From: JBJMHZ01 sp045807125 | Lineage (GTDB): Bacteria > Actinomycetota > Actinomycetes > JAWWOL01 | NCBI GenBank assembly: GCA_045807125.1 | Contig: JBJMHZ010000042.1 | Span: forward strand, 124,001 to 188,000 | Reading direction: 5' to 3' | DNA length: 64,000 nt | Shown here: positions 26,327 through 34,519 of the stretch, piece by piece | How positions within the stretch are numbered: the first letter of the stretch is position 1 | Layout: each line of letters starts with the position of its first letter | Notes under the pieces: model-generated | What the model was told of the DNA's origin: nothing | The model's input: the letters and a program-made list of their open reading frames with translations, nothing else | Database searches by the model: none | Made by a program: the position numbers and the translations under genes

Positions 26327-28513
26327 TCACTTCGGCGCGGGTGCGCGCGCGTCGCGCTGGTGGGGGACCGTGCCCCGCGGAGCGACGACCTGGTCGGTGC
26401 CTCCGGCAGGCTCGGGAATGCTCGGAAGGAGCCAATCCAGCCACGTCGGCATCCACCAGTTGGCCTGGCCGAACAGCTTCATCAGCGCTGGGACGAGCAG
26501 GGCGCGGATGACGGTGGCGTCGAAGATGATCCCGGCCGCGATGCCCACGGCGAGGGACTTGACCTCGAAGCCGGGGCTCGAGGAGAGGACGAGGAACGCG
26601 AACATCAGGATGAGCGCGCCGCTGGTCACGAGCTTCCCGGTCCGTGCGAGCCCCAGCTCGATGGCCCGATCGGTGGATCCGGTCTCGTCGTACGCCTCGC
26701 GCATCCGCGAGAGCATGAAGACCTCGTAGTCCATCGAGAGGCCGAACAGGAAGGCGAAGATCATCAGTGGGACGTACGCGGTGATGGAACCGGTTGCGCC
26801 GACGTTCCACAGCCTGGAGCCGTGCCCTTCCTGGAAGACGAGGACGACGATGCCGAAGGCTGCGCCGAGCGAGAACAGGTTGAGCACGACGGCTTTGACC
26901 GCGAGCACGACCGAGCGGAAGGCGCGGGTCAGCAGGACCAGTGCGAGGAGCAGGACCATTCCGAGCACGTAGGGGAAGCTGCCGTAGAGAGCGTGCAAGA
27001 AGTCCTGGTTGACCGCGGCGACACCGGTCAACGTGCCGTCGGTCCCCTCGAGCGCCGCGTTGGCCCGGTCGATGATTCCTCGGATGCCAGGAGCCGCGCT
27101 GTCGATCGCGGGGAACGCCTCGACCAGCGAGGTCGATCCCCTGTGCCAGGCTACGGGTGCGGTCGCGCCGACCACCCCGTCCACGGTGCCCATCTTCGCG
27201 GCGATCTGCTTGGCGTCGCCGCCGTTCTCGACGAGGACGTTGAGCGGCTTCATCACCCCGGGGCTGATATGCGCGTCGGCGAGCATCTGGCGGCCGGCGA
27301 TGGCGGTGCCGCTGCCCGGGAAGTGCTCGAGTTGCGTCTCACCGGTCTTCAGCTGCGTCCCGATTCCGGCCAGTGTCACGACCAGCACGAGTCCAACCCC
27401 TGCAACGGCGGCGGGCCGGCGGAGCACGAAGCGCGCCCATCTCCCCCATGCGCCGTCCTCGCCATGGCCGTGATCGAGCAGCCGCCGGGGCATCACCCGC
27501 ACCTTGTTGATCCGCTCACCCAGAACGGCTAGCACGGCCGGGAGCAAGGTGAGCGAGGCGAGCACGGAGACGGCCGGGATCAGCATGCCGCCGATGCCCA
27601 TCGAACGGATCAACGGCAGCGGCAGCGCCACCAGCGCCAGCAGGCCGATGGCCACGGTGGATCCGGAGACGATGACCGAGCGACCGGCGTGCGTCATCGT
27701 CTCCACGAGCGCGGTCTCGACGTCCTCGCCCTCGCGCAGCTCTTCACGGAACCGGAAGATCATCAGCAGCGCGTAGTCGATCGCCAGACCGAGTCCGACC
27801 AGCGCGATGAGGAACTGCACGATGATCGAGACGTCGGTGATGTAGGTCAGCCCCCATACCAGCGTGAACGTATTGAGGATCGCGGCGATGGCGATGGCGA
27901 TTGGTGCGAGTACCGCCGGCAGCGTGCCGAAGACGAACAGCAGGATCACGAGCGCGCCGATCCCGCCGATCAGGACCTCCAGCAGCACGCTTGCGCCGCC
28001 GCCTTCGCCGTCCTTGGTCGCCTCGTCGAGGGCATCACGACCGGTCACGTTGACGGCGATCCCGCTCGGCAGGCCGTGGGCCGCTGCCGCCTTGATGCTC
28101 TTCGCGCCGCTGAGCACGTCGACACCGGCCCTGCCGGGCGCATAGATCATCTGGAAGGCCGTGTGCCGGTCCTCCGACACGTACATCGGGTTGCCGGTCG
28201 AGAAGTACGAACTGGTGAACGAACCCGGCACGGAGCCTGCCGCGCGTTGCATGCCCTGCTCGATCGCGGTGCTCTTCGTCGCGTCGCCACCGGTGTGGAA
28301 GACCACGACATTCGGCGTCTTGTCGCCGAAGCCGAGCTCGTGCAGGCTCCGCTGACTCGCCTCGTACGCCGGCTGTCCGGGGATCGCAGTGGCCGTGTAC
28401 CAGCGGTCCGCCACCTGACCAGCGGCGAAGGCACCGAACAAGGTGAGGAAGAGCCAGCCGCCGATGACGAGCCAACGGTGGCGAACGATCGCATGCGCGA
28501 GACGGGCCAACAT
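26327..28513 (-). CDS. MMPL/RND-family transporter
   Basis: The 728 aa protein has the MMPL plan: an N-terminal helix (WLVIGGWLFLTLFGAF), an extracytoplasmic loop, a bundle of helices with GLGLAIDYALLMIFRFREEL, a second loop, and a second bundle with FLFGLSMDYEVFMLSRMRE. Such transporters export lipids or small molecules in actinobacteria. ATG 28513 is preceded by AGGAGA at 6-bp spacing; upstream in-frame codons are not coding. It is the last clearly intact core-type gene before the accessory island. Confidence 0.9.
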   Translation of the reverse strand: MLARLAHAIVRHRWLVIGGWLFLTLFGAFAAGQVADRWYTATAIPGQPAYEASQRSLHELGFGDKTPNVVVFHTGGDATKSTAIEQGMQRAAGSVPGSFTSSYFSTGNPMYVSEDRHTAFQMIYAPGRAGVDVLSGAKSIKAAAAHGLPSGIAVNVTGRDALDEATKDGEGGGASVLLEVLIGGIGALVILLFVFGTLPAVLAPIAIAIAAILNTFTLVWGLTYITDVSIIVQFLIALVGLGLAIDYALLMIFRFREELREGEDVETALVETMTHAGRSVIVSGSTVAIGLLALVALPLPLIRSMGIGGMLIPAVSVLASLTLLPAVLAVLGERINKVRVMPRRLLDHGHGEDGAWGRWARFVLRRPAAVAGVGLVLVVTLAGIGTQLKTGETQLEHFPGSGTAIAGRQMLADAHISPGVMKPLNVLVENGGDAKQIAAKMGTVDGVVGATAPVAWHRGSTSLVEAFPAIDSAAPGIRGIIDRANAALEGTDGTLTGVAAVNQDFLHALYGSFPYVLGMVLLLALVLLTRAFRSVVLAVKAVVLNLFSLGAAFGIVVLVFQEGHGSRLWNVGATGSITAYVPLMIFAFLFGLSMDYEVFMLSRMREAYDETGSTDRAIELGLARTGKLVTSGALILMFAFLVLSSSPGFEVKSLAVGIAAGIIFDATVIRALLVPALMKLFGQANWWMPTWLDWLLPSIPEPAGGTDQVVAPRGTVPHQRDARAPAPK

Positions 28514-28767
28514 GAAGATCTCCTGCCGTGAACGCACGCGGAGGTCGCTGCGGACAGCCCACCGGGAAATGAGTCTCCAGCGGGCGTCGTACTCGGCGAG
28601 CGCGGCGATCCGGGCCCGTGTCGTACCGTGACGGACGAACAAGACGAGCGGCCGTTCATGTCGAACATCCACCGCCTCGGCGGGACCCGCAACCGCTCGA
28701 AGTAACTAGGCTCTCGACGCCGGTACGCGCCGTGATCAGACGTGTGTCGCGCTGACGATGCGTTGCA

Positions 28768-28935
28768 TCACGCACGGCTCATGCCGCCGTAGACGACGAT
28801 GGGGACGGCGACAGTCACGAGCACGAAGGTGCGTGGCACCGTCGGCAGGGTGCGGAGCCAGTCGCCGAGCAACAGGTTGAGCGCGGTGAGGGAATTGGCG
28901 ACTCGGACGAGGTCGCTGATCGGGATGCTTCCGTC
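28768..28935 (-). pseudogene. Possible 3' end of a monooxygenase-like membrane-tailed gene
   Basis: On the minus strand a reading frame ends with LLGDWLRTLPTVPRTFVL and a hydrophobic tail VVYGGMSRA before a stop at 28768. This resembles the C-terminal membrane tail of antibiotic-biosynthesis-monooxygenase-like proteins. No start or catalytic part is present upstream, so at best this is a relic at the island edge. Low certainty. Confidence 0.3.
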
Positions 28936-29220
28936 GCCTCGGCGGCAGTGGCGCTCGAGGCGTACGGCGCAGGACGGCAGGCCGCGCTGGCGTCCAGGCC
29001 GTGCCCATCAGTCCAGTCGCGGCGCGCGACCGGTTCGCCGCCGCCTGCGAGCAAGCCGTCTCGTTAGGGGATGCGTACCTCGCCGAACAGCACGAAGCGC
29101 TGTACGGCCTCGCCCGAGCCGACGAAGCGCTCGGCCGCCTTGGCGACGCGATCCGCTCCTTCGAGGCACTGCTCGCCGCCCGCCATCTGCCGTCGAGCGT
29201 CAACCGCCTAAAGGTGATGA
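28936..29220 (+). pseudogene. Debris of an XRE-TPR regulator (copy 4)
   Basis: Two pieces of the regulator family sit side by side in the wrong order. Bases 28936-28993 encode AAVALEAYGAGRQAAL, matching the C-terminal region of regulator A (AAVALEACGAGRQAAP). Bases 29010-29213 encode ARDRFAAACEQAVSLGDAYL onward to FEALLAARHLPSSV, matching the first TPR region of regulators A and B. The HTH and most TPRs are gone. The remains end about 90 bp before the IS element. This shows a further regulator copy was once here. Confidence 0.75.
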
Positions 29221-29306
29221 CCGGCGATGTTCGCGCGCGAGGGCTCGTGCCGACTGCCTGCGACTGAACAAATTGACCCGCCCCTGGCATGCCTCCCGGT
29301 GAGGTC

Positions 29307-30289
29307 GGTGTGTCTGACGCACCTGCCGATCCGGGAGGCCTCCTTGACGCACGTTAACGCTCGGACCAACGAGTACGGCCGCAGTCTTGCGGTGCAGCGC
29401 TGTCTGGCGGGTCAGCGGGTCCGCGATATCGCCGGCCAGCTGGGGATCAGCCGCGCCACGGTCTACAAGTGGATCGCCCGGTTCGGGGCCGAGGGGCCGG
29501 CGGGGCTGGCGGATCGGTCCTCGCGACCGCGGCGCAGCCCGCGCCGGACCCCGCTGGCGGTGGAGCTGGCGATCCTCGCCGCCCGCCTCGACGATCGGGG
29601 GCGTGCTGCGCCGCTGGGCGATGCCGCGCCTGCTCGACCTGGACCGGATCACCGGTGAGCTGCTCCGGCAGCGGGCCACTGACCTGCGCTACGAGCACCT
29701 CCGACCCGGTGACCTGCTGCACGTCGACGTCAACAAGCTGGGGCGGTTCCCCGACGGCGGCGGCTGGCGGCTCGACGGCGGCCAGCACCTCAGCTGGCGC
29801 CGCCACGACGGCGCCCGGGGCGGGTTCGACTTCGTCCACGTCGCCATCGAAGACCACTCCAGGCTCGCCTACGCCGAGATCCACCCCGACGAGAGGGCGA
29901 CCACCTGCGCGGCGTTCCTGCACCGCGCCGCCGGCTGGTTCCGCGACCGGCACGGCGTCACCGTCCGCCGGGTCCTCACCGACAACGCCAAGGCCTACCG
30001 CATCGGCGCCGACTGGATCTGGGCCTGCCACGCCCTGCAGATCCACCGCCGATTCACCAAGCCCGGCTGCCCCTGGACCAACGGCAAAGCGGAACGGTTC
30101 AACCGCACCCTGCTCACCGACTGGGCCTACGCCCGACCCTGGCACAGCACCACCGAGCGCACCGCCGCCTTTGACGCCTTCCTCGACCACTACAACGATC
30201 GACGAGCGCACACCGCCGCCGGCGGTCATCCACCGATCACCCGCCTCGCCGCATGACGCCGGTCAACAACCTCCCCGGTCAGCACACCT
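29307..30289 (+). mobile_element. IS481-like insertion sequence, defective
   Basis: The element is about 980 bp and has one transposase gene. Its probable ends are imperfect inverted repeats: GGTGTGTCTGAC at 29307-29318, and GGTGTGCTGAC read from the other strand at 30278-30288. The right end directly abuts the truncated secreted-protein gene and the left end follows the regulator debris. The exact ends and the target duplication were not resolved. Confidence 0.65.
29344..30256 (+). pseudogene. IS481-family transposase with internal deletion and frameshift
   Basis: The 5' part (frame 1, from about TTG 29344) encodes the HTH: VQRCLAGQRVRDIAGQLGIS, then RATVYKWIARFGAEGPAGLA. At about 29595 the frame changes to frame 2, where TIGGVLRRWAMPRL leads into the DDE catalytic domain: LLHVDVNKLGRFPDGGGWRL (first Asp), VLTDNAKAY (second Asp) and CPWTNGKAERFNRTL (Glu). 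About 20 residues normally between the HTH and the LRRW segment are missing, so a small deletion fused ILAAR to STIGG out of frame. The catalytic triad remains but no full protein can be made without frameshifting. Confidence 0.8.
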
Positions 30290-30290
30290 A

Positions 30291-30859
30291 GCGTTCAGCC
30301 CCAGTACCGCTTTCGCCGGTCCGGCGGTCACCCAGACTCTCACGCCACCGCCGCCAGATTTCCTGACCTGCAAACGTAATCGGAGGTGGCACGATTTGCC
30401 GGGGCTCCCGTATCGTGAGCTATGAGCCCGAGGGTACGGGCATTGTGTGCGGTTCGGGCGACTCCGCTTTTGAGATATTCGACAGCGGCGCTTTCGAGGA
30501 GCGCGTTATCCGCTTCTACGACAGTAACGGCAACCTCACGCGTCGCGTCATCCATTTCACCGAGATCGGCGGTGAGTGGAGCAACCCCGTGACCGGTGCC
30601 ACTGCGCCTTATACCCAGAACTACGTAACGACCGACGTACTGGCCATTCCAGGCGACTTCACTAGCGCCACGTCAACGACCCCGGGGGGAGGTCATTATC
30701 CGCGCCGGTTCGGGCGCCCCGGTGTTGATCGCAGTTGGCCGGCAGGTGTTCAATTCCGAGGGTGACTTGATCTCCAGCGCCGGCCGGAATGCCTTCGTGG
30801 CGGCCTTCTTCGAGGGGGACACTACTGCGTTCGACGCGGTCTGCGCCGCGCTCGCTTAG
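30291..30859 (+). pseudogene. Secreted-protein gene, 5'-truncated and frameshifted twice
   Basis: Three consecutive frames make one plausible secreted protein. Frame 3 from 30291 gives the end of a signal peptide and mature start (STAFAGPAVTQTL, PPPPDFLTC). Near 30375 one extra base shifts it to frame 1 (GGGTICRGSRIVSYEPEGTG, then GIVCGSGDSAFEIFDSGAF). At the six-G run 30684-30689 one extra G shifts it to frame 2 (GEVIIRAGSGAPVLIAVGRQ, ending AFDAVCAALA). The start is missing because the IS right end lies at its 5' edge. The protein family was not recognised. Confidence 0.7.
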
Positions 30860-31140
30860 CCCTGGGCTCTTCGTGATTTTGTGGTGCGGTCCGGCGTGCA
30901 GCCAGGGGGAGTGCCTGCCTGTAGGCGATTCTGGGCTTGAAGGGCCAGGTTCGCAGCGCAGGAAGGCAGGGACTCGACAAGGTGCTTCGCTACGTCCCGG
31001 TCCCGGCTGCTGAGGAACCGCATGGGCCGCACGAGACGCCGCCTACCCAGCCAGCCCGAGCGGTGGCAACGCCCCGTTGCTACATCAGGCTGCCGACGAC
31101 ATGCACCTTGCCGTACGGACGCGATGTGCTGTAGGCCGCT
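30860..31140. other. Intergenic stretch without a gene
   Basis: No supported gene is seen. The stretch ends with the first TGCTACA element (31078-31084) that accompanies each tRNA-Arg repeat. The first 200 bp show no feature I can name. Confidence 0.5.
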
Positions 31141-31207
31141 GACCTGCAACGTTCGTCTGGCGCGCGCGGTGGGACTCGAACCCCCAACCTTCTGATCCGC
31201 AGTCAGA
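31141..31207 (-). repeat. tRNA-Arg 3'-half repeat 1 (attachment-site type)
   Basis: On the minus strand this reads as an anticodon arm with loop CTGCGGA, a variable region, the T-arm (GGGGG TTCGAGT CCCAC) and the acceptor 3' strand. It has no D-arm or 5' acceptor strand. The flank GACCTGC is shared with repeats 2 and 3. It differs from them at several positions, including the anticodon (GCG instead of ACG). Confidence 0.8.
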
Positions 31208-31543
31208 GGCACGGGGTTCTGCCCGGTTTTCCGGTGGCTGACTCCGCAGGTGGGAGCCACGTGCGAACGCGAGGGAACGTCGGGTGACCCCCATCCGCTG
31301 CTACACCGACTGCTACATCGTCGCTAGGTCGTCGGTCCCCTGCCAGGCGCTCGACCTGTCCGCCGTCCGCCGGCACCACCGCCTGTCGACGGCGGCGTGC
31401 CCCGCGCGCCCCCTCTGACCCCCAACCCGGTGCCTGACCTGGGTCGATACCGGGATCGGTCACGCCAGCGGCCACCCGTCGAGCCGGTGAATGTCCGCCG
31501 TGGCTGCGCCGTGTCCCGAGCGAGGCGAGGCGAGGCGCTAACT
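31208..31543. other. Island spacer with paired TGCTACA and a flank shared with repeat 4
   Basis: No gene is supported. TGCTACA occurs at 31299-31305 and 31311-31317. Bases about 31240-31290 (TGACTCCG, GGAGCCAC, GCGAACG, AACGTCG in order) recur beside repeat 4 at about 36663-36720, so the duplicated unit extends past the tRNA half. Confidence 0.55.
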
Positions 31544-31588
31544 CTCGGGGGTGAGCGGATACTGGCGGCGCACGGTTAACCCCCCGAG
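31544..31588. promoter_or_regulatory. Inverted repeat upstream of peptide gene A
   Basis: CTCGGGGG at 31544-31551 and its exact complement at 31581-31588 are separated by 29 bp, ending 22 bp before the peptide A start. It may be an operator with two half-sites or an mRNA hairpin in the leader. Confidence 0.5.
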
Positions 31589-31610
31589 AACAAGATCGGA
31601 GCGCCCCCAC

Positions 31611-31739
31611 ATGCGTCGCTTCACTGCCGCAGCCATCCTCGCCGCCGCCGCGCTGACCGCGCTCGCGGCAACCCCCGCCGCCGCCCTTGCGGACGGCGGG
31701 GCAACCCCGCACGGGGTCGGCTGCTGCCAGCCGCACTAG
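31611..31739 (+). CDS. Small secreted Cys-Cys peptide A (candidate signalling peptide)
   Basis: The 42 aa product starts MRRF, has a hydrophobic Ala/Leu core and a signal-peptidase site after AAALA, leaving DGGATPHGVGCCQPH. A ribosome site (GATCGGAG) lies 8 bp before ATG 31611. Its stop is 7 bp from the stop of regulator A on the other strand. Two other genes here (35875-36009 and 40926-41066) encode the same design: MRR start, export signal, ADG/LADG at the cleavage region and a C-terminal CC. The repeated pairing with an XRE-TPR regulator is the reason to call it a gene. A peptide pheromone is inferred; a modified peptide precursor is the main alternative. Confidence 0.75.
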   Translation: MRRFTAAAILAAAALTALAATPAAALADGGATPHGVGCCQPH

Positions 31740-31746
31740 GCGCGGA

Positions 31747-33087
31747 TCAGCGACGGGTCGCGCTGGCGCGTGGACAGACCGGCACCCCCGGCACGCCCAG
31801 CGCGACCCCCATCCGGCGCAGCATCGCGTTCGCGTCGCTCTCGCGGCCCATCGCGGAGAGGACATCGGCAAGCTCGCGCCACACCGGGGCGGCCTGCCGG
31901 CCAGCGCCGCAGGCCTCCAGTGCCACGGCGGCGTCCTGGTACGTCGCCAGCGCCTCGTCGTCGCGGCCATCGGCTAGCAGGGCAGCCGCCAGCACGGCCA
32001 GCACTCGCGCCCGCTCCAGCGGTTGCGCCGGCACGCGCTCCAGCGCGTCTCGCGCGGTGTCCACCGCTGCCCCGACCCGCCCGGCGAGCAGCAGGCAACG
32101 GGCCAGCTCCTTCTCGATCTCCGCGAGGTCGGCGGGACCATGGATGCCCTCGGCCATGCCGCTGATCGACTCGCGGAGCTGCTGCTCGGCCACGTCCAGG
32201 TCGATGTCCGGTAGCCGCAGCGACAAGGACGCGACGTTGCCGCGCAGGGCGGCCACCTCGAAGGCGAACTCCAGCTCGCCGTACATGGCGGCGGCGCGGT
32301 CGGCCAGCCTGATGGCGGCTCGTATCTCGCCGCGCGCCTCAGCGACCATAGCGGCGCTCCAGTAGGCGGCACCGCGCGCGTCCATCGAACCGCCGGCCTC
32401 TGCGGCGATCACGGTGGAGTCGATGATCTGCTGCGCGCGAGTGAGGTCGCCCCGCTGGTGGTACGCCTCGACCAGCGTCGAGGCGAGGATCACCATGCCG
32501 TCCGAGACGGCCGCGACGCGGTTGAGCGGGCCGGCGTGACGCAGCGCAGACTCGCCCAGGTCTATGGCCCGGCCGAGGTCGCCCGCGTGGGTGTAGGCGC
32601 GGCAGAGCCAGGTCTGCAACGCCACGCGGCTCACGCTGGTCGGCACGTCGTGGGCTTCCAGCAGCGCCTCGAAGCCGGCGATAGCGTCCTTCACCCTGCC
32701 GAGCGTCCAGTCAGCTCGGGCGAGGCCGTACTGCGCTTCCCGCTGCTCGGGGGCGTACCCGTCGCCGAGTGCGACCGCATCCTCGTAGGCGGCGGCGAAC
32801 CGCTCGCGCGCAGTCCGGGGATCGCCGTTGGAGAGCGCGACCTCGCCGAATCGCAGGTCGACCTCGTGGGCGTGCACCTGCCCGTCGCGCCCGGTGATGA
32901 GGTACTCGACGGTTGTGTCGAGCTGGACGGCGAGGTTGCGCAGCACGGCCTCGCGCGGCTGGCGCTTGCCCTGCTCGACCATCGACAGGTAGGCCGAGGT
33001 GACGTGAACGAGGGGAGCGAGCTGCGCTTGGCTCAGGCCCTTGCGTCGCCGCAGTTCGAGGACGCGCTGGCCGAGTCCGTGCGTCAT
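31747..33087 (-). CDS. XRE-HTH/TPR regulator A (candidate peptide receptor)
   Basis: The 446 aa protein starts with an XRE helix-turn-helix (LGQRVLELRRRKGLSQAQLA, then VTSAYLSMVEQGKRQPREA; residues about 4-65). From about residue 75 it is a chain of TPR-like helix pairs (EVALSNGDPRTARERFAAAY, GLARADWTLGRVKDAIAGFE, THAGDLGRAIDLGESAL and others). This is the layout of RRNPP peptide receptors such as PlcR and Rgg, although sequence identity to them cannot be tested here. ATG 33087 follows GGGGGAG at about 7 bp. It is convergent with peptide gene A. Confidence 0.85.
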   Translation of the reverse strand: MTHGLGQRVLELRRRKGLSQAQLAPLVHVTSAYLSMVEQGKRQPREAVLRNLAVQLDTTVEYLITGRDGQVHAHEVDLRFGEVALSNGDPRTARERFAAAYEDAVALGDGYAPEQREAQYGLARADWTLGRVKDAIAGFEALLEAHDVPTSVSRVALQTWLCRAYTHAGDLGRAIDLGESALRHAGPLNRVAAVSDGMVILASTLVEAYHQRGDLTRAQQIIDSTVIAAEAGGSMDARGAAYWSAAMVAEARGEIRAAIRLADRAAAMYGELEFAFEVAALRGNVASLSLRLPDIDLDVAEQQLRESISGMAEGIHGPADLAEIEKELARCLLLAGRVGAAVDTARDALERVPAQPLERARVLAVLAAALLADGRDDEALATYQDAAVALEACGAGRQAAPVWRELADVLSAMGRESDANAMLRRMGVALGVPGVPVCPRASATRR

Positions 33088-33354
33088 AGAGGCTCCCCCG
33101 AGAGAGGCCGACCGATCGGGATCAGACATTACGCCACCGCCGCTCGTGGCGGGAGGGGGCCGTTCGGCCGTCGTCCCCAGTGCGCGGTACCGGCCACCGG
33201 ACGGCGAGGTTCGGTGGCCGGCGCGGTGGCTGAAACCGTCTAGACGTCGAGCGCGGTCTGCTCGGAGCGGGTCAGCTTGGTCCGGGCCGCCTGGATGTAG
33301 GGCAGCAGCGTCGGAGGCATCTTCGGGCGCCTGCCGCGCAGGAGTTGCGCAACG

Positions 33355-34031
33355 GGTCGCGGCCAAGCGCATGAAGCCGGGGACGCTGGACAGCTACGCG
33401 GACAACCTGCGACGGCACGTCATCCCGATCATCGGCCCGGAGAGGCTGACCCGCCTGCGCCCGGTGGCGGTGCGGACGCTCCTGGCCGAGCTGCAACGCA
33501 AGCCGAGTGGCCGGCCTTCCAAGGGCGGGGAGCCGGCGACCCGGTCGAACCGCACGGTCGCGTACTGCCATGCAATCCTGCGCGCCGCTCTGGCGGACGC
33601 AGTCGCTGACGAGCTCGTGCAGCGCAACGTGGCCGCGCCGGTGGAGCCGCCAGCGGTGGTCCGCAGTAGGCCCCAGCCGCTCACTCGTGACGAAGCTGGG
33701 CGGCTCCTCGAAGCGGCCCGTGGAGACCGGCTGTACCCGCTCTGGCTAACGTTGCTCGCGGTCGGGCTGCGGCGTGGTGAGTGCCTCGCGGTGCGATGGA
33801 ACGACGTCAACCTCGACCGAGGGACCCTGACGGTGCGCCGGTCGCTCCAGCGCCTCCGTGGCGAAGGCTGACAAGGTGACGGGACGACGCCGCGGCCGGC
33901 TGGTAGAGGCGGACCCCAAGACGGAGGGATCGGCAGCCACCGTCCCGCTGCCTGAGATGGTCGTCGTAGCGCTGCGGGAGCATCGCCAGCGACAGCGCCT
34001 ACAGCGAACATCGAGCGGCCAAGTATCAGTG
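33355..34031 (+). pseudogene. Tyrosine integrase relic
   Basis: The frame from about 33355 encodes the arm/core-binding region (KPGTLDSYADNLRRHVIPII, TRLRPVAVRTLLAELQRK) and the start of the catalytic domain (GLRRGECLAVRWNDVNLDRG, with the first catalytic Arg). A frameshift near 33867 moves it to another frame (LVEADPKTEGSAATVPLPE, VVALREHRQRQ). It then breaks off before the catalytic His-x-x-Arg and Tyr segments. The N-terminus is also missing. It points toward tRNA-Arg repeat 2, the usual place of an integrase next to its attachment site. Confidence 0.85.
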
Positions 34032-34067
34032 CCGCGATCGAGGTCGGCTCGCTCTCGCCGGGCGCGT

Positions 34068-34086
34068 TGCTACATGCGCTGCTACA
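34068..34086. repeat. Paired TGCTACA beside repeat 2
   Basis: TGCTACA occurs at 34068-34074 and 34080-34086, 12 bp apart from start to start. The same pair with the same spacing occurs at 38873-38891, and related copies lie at 31078 and 31299-31317. The constant position beside each tRNA half suggests integrase arm-type binding sites. Confidence 0.6.
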
Positions 34087-34138
34087 GAACGGGTCGGCCG
34101 CCGGTGATCGTAGGCCGGCTCTCTGACTTCGTAGCGCC

Positions 34139-34205
34139 GTGACCTGCGAAGACGCGTGGCGCGCTCGGAGGGACTCGAACCCCCAACCTTCTGATCCGTA
34201 GTCAG
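34139..34205 (-). repeat. tRNA-Arg(ACG) 3'-half repeat 2
   Basis: This 67-bp stretch is identical to 38944-39010. From about 34157 it reads on the minus strand as a tRNA-Arg anticodon loop CTACGGA (anticodon ACG), T-arm with TTCGAGT and acceptor 3' strand. No D-arm or 5' strand is present, so it is not a working tRNA gene. Confidence 0.85.
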
Positions 34206-34206
34206 A

Positions 34207-34519
34207 GCGCGCTCAGCAACGTGCTAACGGCTCTTCCGGGCGTGACGGTGACGAGCGGCACGCCCCAAGTTATCTGCTGTCTCCGCGATCTTGCTATGGC
34301 TTGTGCCAACCCCTGCCCCGCGCTCGGGGGGACGTGGGGCAGGAGCCGGCACCGTTGACCGTAGGGATCGCGCGGCCGGTCACGCAACGCGTCCAGGCTG
34401 CGTCCAGAGGTCGTTGACCCGCCGGCTTGCGTCCAGTCACACGGCGAAGTCACAATCCGGTCAGCCAGCCGGCTGTGATCCGCGGGGCCGTCCTGCGGGG
34501 GTAGGGAGAGCAGCGGTCC
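34207..34519. other. Leader region before regulator B
   Basis: No gene is supported. Bases about 34235-34300 (AGTTATCTGCTG, then GCGATCTTG) match the region after repeat 3 (39073-39105, AGTTATCCGCTG then GCGATCTTG), so the duplicated segment continues here. The promoter of regulator B should lie in this interval but was not recognised. Confidence 0.5.

Noticed and set aside
28629..28705. Very short frame MTDEQDERPF..RNRSK upstream of the MMPL gene
   Set aside because: Only about 25 codons, no export signal, no ribosome site, and no resemblance to the Cys-Cys peptides.
30684..30689. Programmed frameshift at the six-G run
   Set aside because: A second unrelated shift and the missing 5' end in the same gene make decay a better explanation; a sequencing error is also possible.
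33240..33355. Short minus-strand frame ending LTRSEQTALDV between regulator A and the integrase relic
   Set aside because: It looks protein-like but has no clear start or known relative; it may be the tail of a lost excisionase-type gene, but this cannot be supported.
34139..34240. An intact tRNA-Arg gene at repeats 2 or 3
   Set aside because: The D-arm and 5' acceptor strand are absent; only the 3' half is present.
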